64,000 nt of DNA from Epiperipatus broadwayi (lineage: Eukaryota > Onychophora > Udeonychophora > Euonychophora > Peripatidae): positions 2,792,001-2,856,000 of the forward strand of contig JAQFVV010006310.1 in NCBI GenBank assembly GCA_028023455.1, given 5' to 3'. The translations under genes were made by a program, and so were the position numbers. Within the stretch, counting starts at the first letter, position 1. Each line of letters opens with the position of its first letter. Positions 1 through 12,034 of the stretch are shown here, one piece after another. Below the pieces are notes generated by a model. It made no database searches. It had not been told where the DNA came from and was given only the letters and a program-made list of their open reading frames with translations.

Positions 1-1429
1 CTTTATGATTTTAACATCTTATTTTTAAACTATTTCTTAGCATCATTAAATGAAAATTTTTTAATATTTATGTTATTCAACAGGGAATTCACATCTCACT
101 TCCATACAATAATATTGGTAGATGACAGCTCTATACACAATTAATTTAGTTGAAGTAGTTATATAATTATGATATAATACAATATCTTTTAATCTGTTAA
201 ATATAGTAGCATAATATTGGTTTGTACTGCATCTCAGCATCCAGGTCTGCCTTCTTATCCAAAAAATTAGCAAAAAAATAAAACTCATCCAAAACTATTA
301 AAGTTGTTAATTTTTTTTATCCTAGCACCTATGCTTATGAGTATTAATTTCTATACCAACTTCTTTGTAGATTGATTACAGTCAAAAGATGAACAATATT
401 TGTGAATATTTTTAATGGTAATTCCATCATTGAAATGTAATAACTTAAAGTCAATACATATGCAGAAAACATTAACTATAACTTTAATGCAGATTTTTTT
501 TTTGAATAAGACAATAATAATAAGTACCTAGCTAATCAAGAAACCCAAGATAAAGAAGTTGTTCTTCTTTCTAAGTTCAAATTAAAAACCACCATCAAAT
601 CTACATCACATCCTCATCCCTCTTTTATTAATACATTTGTAATTGTTCCAAAATCACTATTGAAAAATTTCAAAATATAATTGGGGTTAGTGCATTTTTT
701 TTATAACTGCCCATTTTCATTTCAAAGGTTTCAGATTTTCATTTAATGTCACTACTAAAGCATTTTTATATCATTGAAGTAGTTAGCAATCTATTTTCAA
801 ACATTGTCACTTGTCTTTTTTATTGAATGGGTCAACAGCCATGACCAAATCAACAAAATCAATATATAAATCATGTCTTTGATCGTGATAGTTGTCTTGC
901 ATAAGCCTAACAACAAAAGTCATTATTATAGTTCATCTTAATTGCCTAAAACCACCCAATCTCAGTTTATCATCCATCTATGATTAGGAACAATGTTTGA
1001 ATAACATCCTTGAAATTACTTATGCAAAAATGGATAACAATTACATTTCACAGTAATTAATGCAGTCTTTTTAATCATCTTTATTTTTCTTAATTTGAAC
1101 AATAGAAATATCATGATACAACTATATGGGCCCATATATTACCAAAAAAGACCTTCCGATAGTTTTGAAACTAACGCAGCACCATTATGATAGTAACATT
1201 TTTCAGGGAACATATCAAGATCCACATTTTTCCTTTTCCTTTTTGTTAATTGAAAAAACTTTTATCTTTATCAAAATAGATATTTTGTCAAAATCTGAAT
1301 CAGTAGGATAGGTAAAAATAGATAAAGGGCAAACACATCTTTGAATAGCCTAGTTGTTATGCTAAGATTTTTTTATTAGCTATTCATAGAACAACAGCAA
1401 TGGTAAAGCATTAATTAACAGGCTTTTTT
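1..1429. other. AT-rich DNA, no gene recognised
   Basis: Both strands hold only short ORFs (about 70 codons or fewer) of low-complexity composition, with frequent A and T runs. No domain, splice-site pattern, RNA gene or transposon terminus was recognised. Confidence 0.6.
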
Positions 1430-2560
1430 ATCACTGGCTAGTGAAGATTTGAGCAGTTTTTTATCATTATTATATTCTTTGGTAATTAAAAATAGGATAG
1501 TTGTGTTATTTAAAACAACCATTTAACATGTGATTGAAAAAAGTTTTAAGTGCATATAAAAAAGATAGTGCACAAGAAAAAAAGGATGAACTTTAATTAA
1601 TGATACCAAATATTTATGTTTAATTAAAAAAATAGATATACTAATTATTCATTGGATTTGAACTTTATATCTGAATTATGATAATATCTAGCTTAAAAAA
1701 TGATAGCAGTAATCGTTAAATGTACCTAAAGTGGATAGTGTCAAAGTTGTGAGTGCTGAAAATTTAACACTTGTAAATCAAATTGTAATGACTTAATATT
1801 TATAAATGATCAAGACACTTATAAAAGATTATGACCTACATCAACTGAAGAGTACTGGCTCTAGCATGAAATGTATATTGAGGATTATTTACTTTTTTGC
1901 TGATGTTCTTATTCATATGTTGCAAGAATGTATGGCGATTAAAATTTTTAAATATATCTAAAAAGATAAAGCACAAGGGGGACAAAGTAATATTAAAGAT
2001 ATCACATATTTGTGCTTAATTTAAAAAAAAAAAACTCAATATATTTATCAATCTTCAGTTAAGTTTAAAGTTTATATCTAAGCTAGGGATGATATAATCA
2101 TTTGTTTAATGAACCAAAATGGGTGATGTCAAAGATGTGATTGCAGAAAGTTTCACATTTGTATATTAATTTGTTGTAATTTGATATTATAATACTGGCC
2201 AAATGATGAAGTCCTATGTGAGAAATTATGATTTGGACTAACTGAAGAATATTGGTTCAGTATGAAATGCAATTTAGGCCATTTTTTTAAATAGATATCT
2301 TTATTTATATTTCAAGAATGTGCGATAGAATAGAAGTTTTAAATATAATTTTTTAAAAATATACATGAAAAGAAAAGGGATGAAATTGGTTTAATGATGC
2401 TATAGGATTATGTTTATTTAATAAGTAGTAATAATTATTAATGTATTTATCTGGAAGTGTGATGTCAAAGTTGTGAGTCCAGGAAGTTTGACACTTTCTA
2501 GATTAAGTTATATTTCTTAAAATCATCTTAATATTATTCAGAAACTATCAAAATACTTTG
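1430..2560. repeat. Degenerate tandem repeat, unit about 340-400 bp, nearly 3 copies
   Basis: A block beginning GTCAAAG(T/A)TGTGA and followed by a CA(G/A)(G/A)AAGTTT-like stretch recurs near 1739, 2127 and 2464. A second landmark, AAAAAGATA followed by GCACAAG, recurs near 1562 and 1961 and in altered form near 2350. A third, AACTGAAGA(G/A)TA(C/T)TGG, recurs near 1842 and 2241. The landmarks keep the same order in each copy, so this is one decayed tandem array. Copies differ by many substitutions and indels, so it is old. No coding capacity was seen. Confidence 0.7.
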
Positions 2561-4045
2561 ACTATTTGTTCAAAATATCATTCCTTGTTTAATAAAAATG
2601 TGCTACTCAATGATTTAATAGAATTCTTATGTCATTTTTTTTATTTTGGTAAGTTAACTTCAATATTTCAAGCAAAGTTATTTCACTGGTAATAATTAGC
2701 AAATGACCATCTCTTCTTTACAGTTTAATTTATCTATCAATCATAAATGCTTTTGTCAGTCATTAAATTTTTGCTTTTGGTACAGTGAAAGAAAACCAGT
2801 AGTATTCTTCTGGTTTATCATTTCATCTTCTCTGCAGCATATCAAAAATGTTGGATCTACTTATATAAAAGATTATCTTTATTTAGAAAAGTTAAGATTA
2901 GTTGGGCATTAAGATTCAATTTGACTAAAAAAATCAAAATATTTAAGTTCTATTATCTAGAATAGATTCTGGATCTTATTATTATTTGCTAACTTTTCTT
3001 ACAATTTTTTGATATTGTTTTACCATTTTCATTTCGATTGCCCTCTGATGTACTATGAGAGATTCCACCTTTATTGTTAAAAGAAGATTGCCTTGACAGC
3101 ACTTTGAGATTGTTGATTATCTATATTGGGATTATCTAAGCATTGACTGGTTTCTAATGGTTATTTAAGACAATAAGAAATTATGACTTAAGTTGGCTTT
3201 CATTGAATTATAATCAAACATGACACAGCTTAAAACTGTAGATTGGTCTCTTCTCAGAAACTGGAACTATGTCTGGATTTCTTTTTTTTTTTGTAAAAAA
3301 AATATTTTCCTGCTTTGTCATTGTATCTTTATTGTGTTCAGTGAATATAAGTCAAAAATTAACTTATATTTTTTTAAAGCTATTTACTATTTATAAACCT
3401 TCATAAAACCCAATAAAATTATTGTTGAGATTAAATTTCTGCCTTTAAATCTGATATTATTAATCGTATTAAGCAAAAAATGACATTTTTTTTTTTTAAA
3501 TCAAGCTACCAATAATGCAGAACATTATCAGAAAAAACATTCTTGATGTTTTTTTTATATTTTTAATGTTTCCAAAACCTGCTTTAATTGCATTCACAAT
3601 ACATCTTTTAAGAGAATATGTTATGCCTCAGTGACAAATCCTGCTTAGGAATTCAAATAAGCAACATCAGTGTTTAACACTAACTGATTGCAGTTATTAT
3701 ATCAAATAACAATATGTTTGATATCTATTGGTTCAATGTCACTATTGTTTTAATTTTGGAGGACATTAATCTGTGATCTGACAAAAAGTCTGGACCTTCA
3801 AATGCTTATGGGGTTTTTTTTCATTCTGATTCCCAATCATAACTTAATCTATCAGATAACATTGTTTCGAGTGTGAATGTATCCAAATTGATTTAAAGCA
3901 GTGTTTTAATTTAAATATAATATTTATGATAGTCAGTCTACATATAGTGAAAATAGATTTACAGAAAATTTGAATTCATTCTTCTAATACCGTTCTCTCA
4001 ACTCATGCATTAAAATCTTCCTCAAATAAAATTCAGTCTTATTAA
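2561..4045. other. AT-rich DNA, no gene recognised
   Basis: The longest ORF is about 70 codons, has no recognisable similarity and is low complexity. No terminal repeats or tRNA-like boxes were found. It is probably non-coding or too decayed to recognise. Confidence 0.55.
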
Positions 4046-4660
4046 TTTTGATGCAACAACAATATTCAGTAAAAGAATACCCCCCCCCTAGCATTTCTAT
4101 ATTAAAATTAGGATATCATCATTTTCAGTCATCATTAATTCATTGCAAGATGAAGAACTCTTCAAGTTCAATCCAGTTTTTCTGTTTTATAACCATCTTT
4201 CTCCACTTCACACTAACAAACTTCCTTATTTTATCTATTCATGTTATGAATTCTTTCTGTGCATTTTATAATCCTTTGGGATTCCATTTGAAACTTCAAC
4301 TGTCCATCTATTGTCATGTTTTCTAGCAGAATGTCCAGCCCAACATTGTTTCAGTCTCTTTATTCTTTTAGTGAAGTCACTGATACTCTTGTTTCCTACA
4401 TATTTTGCTTTTTTTTTTTTTTGTATTTTTATTATGCTTCATTGAGTGCTCTGAAATCTCTGTGTTACTCTTCTTTTGCATAACCAAGTCTTAGATTCAT
4501 AAGTAAGAACTGGCAAAACATATTTATTAAAAAACATTCCTTTTGAAACATAAAGGCATATTTTCTTTTGATATTAAATTATTTCTACCAAAACACTCCA
4601 TCCAAGTCCATACTCATTTAAGAAGTGGGCACAGATACCATTATATAAAACAATTTTAAA
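4046..4660 (-). pseudogene. RTE-type LINE relic, 3' end (C-terminal part of ORF2)
   Basis: Read on the minus strand in shifting frames, the translation gives the C-terminal segment of an RTE-like polyprotein: a 'VLPVLTY' block, then 'RIKRLKQCWAGHSARKHDNRWT', then an ending like 'WIELEEFFILQ' before a stop. The plus-strand RTE copy at 5450-6760 has the same order: VITYGSETW, KRLKWSWAGHIARRDDNR, RWIELGETFILQW. Several stops and frameshifts are present. The endonuclease and RT catalytic core are absent, as expected for a short truncated copy. I cannot see a clear TSD. Confidence 0.7.
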
Positions 4661-5436
4661 AATCATTAATCTTTTTTTTTTATTACATCTAGGAATTTAA
4701 TTAAGAAAATGACAACATAGACTTTTTCTACTAAACCATTTTTCAAAAAAATTGTATGACTATCTATCTATTAATTGCAATTTTTCTACCTGATGAGTTT
4801 CACTAAAAGTGGTTGTGTCAGTCTTAATACTTGAACAACTCGTTAACTTCAAGCTTTTAAGAGTTTATCTACTCAAACAAAAACTTTTAGTATGACTCCT
4901 GTTTCCTACAATGATACAATTATTGTTATTGATTTTGCAACTATTTCTGCTGCTAAATTGAGTAATGCATAGCAGATAAACAAATGTTGCAATATAATTC
5001 CATTTTTGAAGCATCTTACTTAAGCATCTGCTATGCTTGTGGAGAGCAGGGAGATTTATATATAAATAAGGCTAATCAAGCATAAAATCATTTGTACTTA
5101 ATGTTTTGCTTATTGACATGTACTTTGTTTACAAAATAAAAAAAATATTTGAGTTAGAATTTCTGTGCATGCAATTGAAATATGGTTGTACAAAAAACAA
5201 TCCTGTTTTCTTATAGAATGAGAATCTCATAATGACCAGGCTCAACCCTCTGAAATGGCAGAATGCAGTATGATAAAAGAGAAAGGAGAGAGAATGTAAT
5301 AAAGAGCAGAGAAAGAAGAACTAAAAGACTGCTTTGTCAAAATAATATTTATTTTTTAATGCAACTATGTGGCCAGAAGGGTATATGCACCTGCAATTAG
5401 TTTTCTAAGCACCCATGGCACAATTATCTAAAAAGT
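4661..5436. other. AT-rich DNA, no gene recognised
   Basis: No ORF above about 60 codons and no recognised repeat. It lies between two RTE copies of opposite orientation. Confidence 0.5.
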
Positions 5437-6773
5437 ACATTTTAAATATTAATATTAATATTTAAAATAGGTGATAAAGAAGATATTAGGAATTACAGAC
5501 TTATCAGTCTTTTATCAGTTTTATACAAAATTTTTACTAAAATAATTACAACTCGTCTACAGAAAACACTGGATTTCCACCAACCAAGAGAACAAGCTGG
5601 ATTTAAAAGTGGTTTTAGTACAGTAGATCATATCCAGGTATTGAGAGAAGTTATAGAAAGGACAAATAAACATGAGTTGCCATTATGCTTAGGATTTGTA
5701 GATTATGAAAAGGCATTTGATTCTATAAACATTTCTTCAGTGATTAAAGCATTGGATCATCAAGGTGTAGATTCAGGATATTGTCATATTTTAATGAATA
5801 TTTAATAAAATGCAACAGAAACAATTAGATTACATAATGATAGTAGGAAAATCAACATTGAAAAGGGTGTAAGACAGGGTGACTCCATATCTCCAAAACT
5901 TTTTACAGCATTGCTGCAAGAAGTATTTTGTGGATTAAAATGGGAAGCTAAAGGAGTGACAGTAAATGGAGATTATTTACATCATTTAGATTTTGCAGAT
6001 GAGGTAGTTGTTTTTGCAAATAATGCTTTAGAGCTTCAGGAAATGTTGCAGGAGTTATCAGATGAAAATAGGACTAAATATAAATGTTAAAAAGACTAAA
6101 GTAATGTTTAATGAATTTTCTCAAAATATGAAAATAAAGATTTATTATAATGAGTTAGAAGAAGTTAACAGTTACAAATACCTTGGTCAGATTATTAATA
6201 CAGATGGGAACATAATGGAGAAAATTAATCATAGAATTAAACTTGGTTTGAGTGCTTTTGGTAGAAATAACTTCATACTAAAAGGAAATATGCTTATGTG
6301 TTTGAAAAGGAAGGTTTTTTAATAAATGTGTTTTGCCAGTTATTACTTATGGATCTGAGACTTGGACACTTAATAGAAGAGCAATACAGAGACTTCAGAC
6401 CACTCAAAGAAGTGTGGAGAGATGCATGTTGGGAATAACAAGAAGAGATCGAAAACGCAATGTATGGGTAAGAAAACAAACAGGTGTTACTGACCTCATT
6501 GAAAAAATTAAAAGACTGAAGTGGAGTTGGGCTGGACATATTGCTAGAAGAGATGATAATAGATAGACAATTGAAATTATAAACTGGATTCCAAGAGATT
6601 GTAAATGACCCAGAAAGAGACCACATGTGAGATGGATGGATGAAATAAGAAAGTGTGCAGGGGTGATGTGGAGAAGAGAAGCTAAAGATAGGAAAAGATG
6701 GATTGAACTTGGAGAGACCTTCATCCTGCAGTGGATTGATAATGGTTAATGATGATAATGACATTTTAAATAT
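5437..6773 (+). mobile_element. 5'-truncated RTE-clade LINE insertion with 13-bp TSD
   Basis: The same 13 bp, ACATTTTAAATAT, flank the copy at 5437-5449 and 6761-6773, marking a single target-primed insertion of 5450-6760. The 3' end, just after the ORF stop, is a short TGATGATAATG-like tract, the kind of terminal microsatellite usual for RTE elements instead of poly(A). The 5' end starts in the middle of the RT domain, so the endonuclease was lost at insertion. Other copies of the same family lie at 4046-4660, 23581-25090 and 45950-46600 on the minus strand. Confidence 0.87.
5450..6748 (+). pseudogene. RTE reverse transcriptase pseudogene (partial)
   Basis: The translation runs through the RT fingers (YRLISLLSVLYKIFTKII, then QAGFKSGFSTVDHI), motif A (FVDYEKAFDSI), motif B (GVRQGDSISPKLFTALL), motif C (LDFADEVVVFA), the thumb, and the RTE C-terminus ending WIELGETFILQWIDNG before TAA. 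Motif C reads FADE where active enzymes have FADD, so a catalytic aspartate has become glutamate. There is an in-frame TAA near 5803 and frameshifts near 6060 and 6315-6325. The N-terminal APE-type endonuclease is missing. The enzyme is certainly dead; the clade assignment rests on the C-terminal RTE signature and the 3' repeat tail. Confidence 0.85.
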
Positions 6774-6791
6774 CATTTTTTCACCTTTTTT

Positions 6792-6898
6792 AAATGTTTA
6801 AAAATAATTAAAAAATAAATAATACTAAAAATATAACATTAGTAAATGTTTAAAAATAATTAAAAAATAAATAATAATAAAAATATAACAACATTAGT
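6792..6898. repeat. Tandem duplication, 52-bp unit x2
   Basis: A segment starting AAATGTTTAAAAATAATT and ending at ACATTAGT occurs at 6792 and again at 6844, with a few differences (ATACTAA versus ATAATAA, and one extra ACA). It lies just downstream of the RTE insertion and outside its TSD. Confidence 0.85.
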
Positions 6899-7832
6899 AT
6901 TACTGTACCATCAAATATTGTTTTTATCTTAACTAGCTCTCTCGCTCTCTTTTTCAGATTCTCATTTTTACTATTATGCTGTGTGCACAACATCAGCTGC
7001 ATGTCTATTAAGAATTTGTTGTCCTACAAGTCTATTGAGATCAATGACTTGTATTGCATACATTGTCAGTCGAATAGTTGTTTCTAATACTTTGTGAATT
7101 TATGATAATTATTTTTTGATAAAATTATTTGTTTATAACATTAAAAAAAAGGAATCCCATTAATATGTCTGAAGCAGGATCAAGTAAACAGCCTCATTTT
7201 TACATCTTCCAAAAAGAATGTGAAGAATATTGTTTTGTTCTATGGCAATGTAACATTTAAAAAATATAATATTAAAAGGCATTTTAAATTATAATCTAAG
7301 AACTTCCTATGCCCTGAAGTAATATTAGAAAAGAGAAAAGAAATACTTGAAGAAAAAATTACGGAATCAGCAATCGTTGTTTAAAAGTACAGAATAAATC
7401 AAAAAATGTTATTATAGCATCATTCAAAATTGCACATTTTCTTGCTAAGAAAAAGAAATCATATTTAGATGGGGAATTATTTAAAGATGCTTTATTATCT
7501 GGTGCTGATTCAGTCTTTGAAACTTTCTTTAACAAACTAGAAATATTTGCTGCAATAAATGATTTACCATTACAAAGAGTACAATGAAAAGAACTGCTAA
7601 TATCAAAGATTCTTTTAGTATTTACTTCGGTAATTATAACGTAATCGGGCTTGGCCACTTGATGGCATTGTTGGAAGTCAAAAACAATGCAATACAATGT
7701 TCGGGGCCACGTTATATTTTTAAGTCGAATCACTGTTTGTTTTTTTTTTTGGTTATTAATTTATTGATTGCTATAACTTTTTTTTTCATGCTTTTTATTA
7801 AAAAAGTTGTTTAATTTTAATTTTGTATTTAA

Positions 7833-8034
7833 TAAACGACAACCTTTTTTTTTTATTTATTTTTAAATCGCTGTTTTTGGTCAAAGCTGCTACTCTGCGG
7901 TGTCTATTTAGAGATGTCTTTCACTTAATTATTGGTAAACAACAACCTTTTTTTTTATTTTTAAATCGCTGTTTTTGGACAAAGCTGCTACTTTGCGATG
8001 TCTATTTAGCGATGTCTTTCGCTTAATTATTGCT
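7833..8034. repeat. Tandem duplication, 103-bp unit x2, inside the TIR transposon
   Basis: A unit beginning TAAACRACAACC, with TTTAAATCGCTGTTTTTGG and a GTCTATTTAG-GATGTCTTTC block, occurs at 7833 and 7936. The copies differ at a few positions and in poly(T) length. Confidence 0.9.
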
Positions 8035-8055
8035 TTCTACATAACAAAATAACTG

Positions 8056-8100
8056 TGTAGGGTTAGGGTTAGGTTTAAGGTTAGTTTTAGGGTTAGTGTT
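8056..8100 (+). repeat. Imperfect telomere-like TTAGGG tract
   Basis: Two adjacent GGGTTA repeats are followed by degenerate forms (GGTTTAA, GGTTAGTTTTAGGGTTA). The tract is short and lies inside the TIR transposon, so it is a piece of that element and not a chromosome end. Confidence 0.75.
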
Positions 8101-9967
8101 CTGTTGTTTGTAATGCTAAAATAAAAGATTTCAAAATCGTAACCATAGTCGGACAAAAGAAAGAAACTCAAACTTTTTTAAACAACAACAAACACATATA
8201 AATGTCTTATTTATTTATTAAACATGTTTATAATATGTGCTTTCTATGAAATTTACAAAAAATTGTGTATATTTTTATTGGACAGCAGAAATATTCGGCT
8301 TCTGTTTTCGGCAACTGCGGAAAAAGTTACGCGATCGCTAGCTATTTTATGAACTACATGGTATTTCACGTGAAAATGAGATTTCGCACGCGAACTCGGC
8401 CAAATTCTGTTGACATACCCTCAGCAAGCTTTTACACATTACACCTTCTCTAAATACGGGTGTGGCCATTTGGAAAATTACTATAAACTCAGGTTTCTTA
8501 AATTCATTACAAATACAAAGATTGTGTAACGTATATTGTAAAAATTTGACTAATCAAACTACCCACACATATATATCAAACTGTACACAAAAGATAAGTG
8601 TGTGGATTCACAGTAACTGTCACGAAGCAGAAATAGGCCATATTATTTCTGCGTTACATCATCATCAACGGCCTTCTAATGGCTAAGACAAACATTAGAT
8701 GTTTTCTATAGCCGTAAGTCAGACCTTGTAAACGGCATTTGTTAGGTGTTTTGGCGAGCCAGAATGCCATCAAGTGGCCAAGCTCGATTAGGTTATAAGT
8801 ACCAATTACTTCAAATAGATGAATCTTTAGATGTAATGATGACATCTCAATTATTATTAATAAGAAGAAGAATGGTTTTTGAAGATTACTCTAATGAAAA
8901 AAAAAAGTTGTCTTTTGCCAATGAAGAAAAGAATGAGAGGTGAAAATATTTATGGATTATTTACTTATCATTGCCTATTATATTAGCAAGTTCTGTATGC
9001 TAAAGTTCTTTCATTTATCCATGTTTTGGATTCTATAAATAAAATTATAAATACTGTAAGAGTTTTACCATTGCAGAACAGACTTTTTAAAAAACTATTA
9101 GAAGATAATGGTTCTTATTACTCTGATTATTAATAATTTACACAGAAATGAGGCAGCTTAACACAGGCAAAATACTAGATCATTTTTTTTAATTTGATTG
9201 CTGAAATAAAATAATTTCTTGAACAAATTGAAGATGTCTATAATGTTGTCTAAGATTCTTTTTGGTTAGGTGACTCAGCTTTTTTAGTTTATATTTGTCA
9301 GAAATAAAATCAGTAAAACTTGAACTACAAAGTGAAAATAAAGATTTTGTAGATATGATAAGTGCTATTAAAGCATTTACAGATAACTTACCTCTTTGGA
9401 GTATGCACTTGCAAAAAAAATTGCTTGATGCATTTTCCATATATGTCAAAAATATTTTCAGAAAACAATTAGGTTATTGAGTGTATGTCAATTATCCAAC
9501 AAAGTTAACTAATGAATTCAATGAAAGATTTCATCAATTTAACGACTTTTGAAATCGATTTTCATTTTCTTTGAAAATCCAATGAATAATCTTGACATTA
9601 TTACTTTGAGTGCAGAATTAAATAAATTTAGAATGGCAGATGTAGAAAATTTTAAATTAGAAATTATAGAATGACATCACTTTGAAAGCTTTAAATATGG
9701 GCAAAAAATTTTGGAAATTAGTTTATACATAAAAATATCCAATATTAAAAAATTGTGCATTGAAGCAGAAATCTTTTTTTTTTTTTTGGATCTACTTACC
9801 TAAGTGAAGCAATATTTTCTACGATGCAATTTATTAAAAATAAGTTTAGCTCAAACCTAATGGATGAAAATTTGAATGATTGTTTGAGGATATCACTATC
9901 AAATTATTTCCTGATTTTGAGAAGTTGTGTAAAGAAATATGATCTCAATCTTCTCATTAAAAGGTAA

Positions 9968-10912
9968 TAGTTTATTTATGTAATTATAATACAATTTCTT
10001 AATAAACTTATATTATTTTTATGAACTAATTATTATTAAATAAATTATAATTTTTTATAATTATATGTATTAATTATATTTATAAAGCGCATACTCTTGT
10101 CTTTTAAATAAATCTTGTGTTAAAGATTTGCAGAAGTCCCTACTGTCATTTTTTCAGGTGCATATTCTTAAGGTTTTAGCCTTAATAAATTATATGTATT
10201 GTAATAACTATAATAGTTCACTTTAATTTTGTTTATGTTATTTTATTCTATTGGTTTTGAGCAATATCTCCAGCTGGAATCTGGCATTGGATCCCTGATT
10301 AGAATCTCATAAAATTATTTTTTTGTTGTCAATTTGAAAAATAAGTAGATAAATTAATTTTATTAAAATTATTTACTATCAAGCAATATGAATTATGAAG
10401 AGATAGTAAAATTATCATTAAGCCAAACACAAACTTGTTTTTAAAGACAATAATTATATTCATGATTGTAATGATTTTAAGACCCGAAGATATTGAGGTC
10501 TTGGAATCATCTATTGATTGACATTTTTAACATAAATTTTAGAAAAAACTTTTAAGAATTATTATGGCGAAAAAATAAATAAGAAAAAATGTTTTTCATT
10601 TTATGAAAATAAAATAGTTGATGAAGAGAGATTCAGTAGGGGAGGTTTAAGAATACGTAACAACTATACATTAAAAAAATAACTCTAAAGAAATGAATTT
10701 GATTGACATTTATTTAAAAATTAATTGTTTTAATATGTGAAAAAGTGTGTTAACAATAAAATGGTAATATTACAAAAAAAAAAAAATTTTTTTTAAAGAG
10801 ATATTTCAATTTAAAAAATATTAAACATATTAATAAATTTATAAAAAAAATGATATGAATAGTTTTTTAGGAGTTAGGGTTTAAAAATTAAATTTTAGAA
10901 CTATAATTTTAT
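9968..10912. other. AT-rich DNA, no gene recognised
   Basis: Runs of A and T, no ORF of note and no repeat structure that I can define. The missing right terminus of the hAT element may lie here but could not be located. Confidence 0.5.
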
Positions 10913-12034
10913 TTAAAAAAGTATTTAGACAGCATTAAACTGTTGCACATGCGCTTTGGATTTTAACTATAAAATGAATGAATACTAACACTTCAAACCC
11001 ATGATAAAGTCTTTGGAAAAGATAGAATGGCCATCTATCTTTTCGAACCCAAACGCTTTTGTATGGGCGAATCTTAAGTGTTTGAAAGTGAAAGCGTGAA
11101 GATATTAGATAATCACTTTAAATTACTTTTATATGCTTGAATGAATGACGCTGGTGAAATTTACTAGAATTTACAATATGTCATTCTTATTTGAAATTAA
11201 ATGTATGTAAATAAGTCAATTATTTTATATAGTGTGATGTTTATAAACTGTAATATTTAAACAGCATTAAACTGTTGGACATGCACTTTGGATTTTAACT
11301 ATAAAATGAATGAATACTAACATGAAATTTACTAGAATTTACGATACGTCATTCTTATTTGAAATTAAATGTATGTAAATAAGTCAATTATTTTATTTAG
11401 CGTGATGTTTATAAACTGTAATATTTAAACAGCATTAAACTGTTGCACATGCGCTTTGGATTTTAACTATAAAATGAATGAATACTATAAAATGAATGAA
11501 TACTAGTATTCATTCATTTTATAGTTAAAATCTATTTAAATAGCATTAAATTGTTGCACATGCGCTTTGGATTTTAACTATAAAATGAATGAATACTAGT
11601 TTTACAGTTAAAATCCAAAGCGCATGTGCAACAGTTTAATGCTGTTTAAATATTACAGTTTATAAACATCGCACTATATAAAATAATTGACTTATTTACA
11701 TACATTTAATTTCAAATAAGAATGATGTATCGTAAATTCTAGTAAATTTCACCAGCGTCATTCATTCAAGCATGTAAAAGTAATTTAAAGTGATTATTTA
11801 ATATCTTCACGCTTTCACTTTCAAACACTTAAGATTAGCCCATACAAAAGCGTTTGGTCGAAAAGATAGATGGCCATTCTATCTTTTCCAAAGACTTTAT
11901 CATGGGTTTGAAGTGTTAGTATTCATTCATTTTATAGTTAAAATCCAAAGCGCATGTGCAACAGTTTAATGCTGTTTAAATATTACAGTTTATAAACATT
12001 GCGCTATATAAAATAATTGACTTAAAAAAGTATT
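10913..12034. mobile_element. Palindromic (foldback) element with internal repeats and a 13-bp TSD
   Basis: TTAAAAAAGTATT occurs at 10913-10925 and at 12022-12034, bracketing 10926-12021. The left half holds three direct copies of a unit starting AACAGCATTAAACTGTTG (near 10929, 11258, 11428; the second and third shortened). Further copies occur in the central junction zone near 11540-11640. The right half (about 11590-12020) is the reverse complement of the left unit, including the AGATAGATGGCCATTCTATCTTTT segment mirrored from near 11020. Arms exceed 300 bp. No ORF is present. The outermost ends are not symmetric: the right arm extends about 50 bp past the point matching the left start, as if the left end were truncated. 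Confidence 0.82.

Larger units (their letters stand above)
7629..8803. mobile_element. Non-autonomous TIR DNA transposon (about 1.18 kb) inserted in the hAT pseudogene
   Basis: The first 41 bases (7629-7669) are the inverted complement of the last 41 (8763-8803) with three mismatches; the inner core GCTTGGCCACTTGATGGCATT is identical. Flanks are ATTTACTTC (7620-7628) and AATTACTTC (8804-8812), an 8-9 bp TSD with one mismatch. Removing the element brings the two halves of the hAT transposase together just upstream of the IDESLDV motif. The interior holds no long ORF, a 103-bp tandem duplication and a TTAGGG-like tract, so it must have been mobilised in trans. An 8-bp TSD suggests the hAT or P superfamily, but the termini do not settle which. 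Confidence 0.88.
7165..9967 (+). pseudogene. hAT-superfamily transposase pseudogene (GTF2IRD2/SCAND3/ZBED5-like), split by a TIR transposon
   Basis: The translation in shifting frames follows the domain order of this family. It starts MSEAGSS at 7165, followed by a decayed BED-finger-like segment. At about 7390-7580 comes KNVIIASFKIAHFLAKKKKS, a DGELFKDALL block and FFNKLEIFAAINDLPLQR. After the insertion at 7629-8803 come QIDESLDV (DDE/RNase H-fold start, near 8813), the NEMRQLNTGKILDHFF equivalent of the NEVRWLSRGK block (near 9146), KAFTDNLPLWSMHLQKK (near 9373), and the C-terminal hAT dimerisation segment with FGSTYLSEAIFSTM and a final NYFPDFEKL (near 9787-9935). Many stops and frameshifts make it inactive. 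I could not identify its own TIRs, and the terminal positions are approximate. Confidence 0.85.

Noticed and set aside
6294-6776. 160-codon minus-strand ORF
   Set aside because: Antisense shadow of the RTE C-terminal region, Ser/Phe/Pro-rich with no own feature.
8056-8100. Interstitial telomere or chromosome-end fusion
   Set aside because: Only two exact TTAGGG-type units, and the tract lies within a TIR transposon with its own boundaries.
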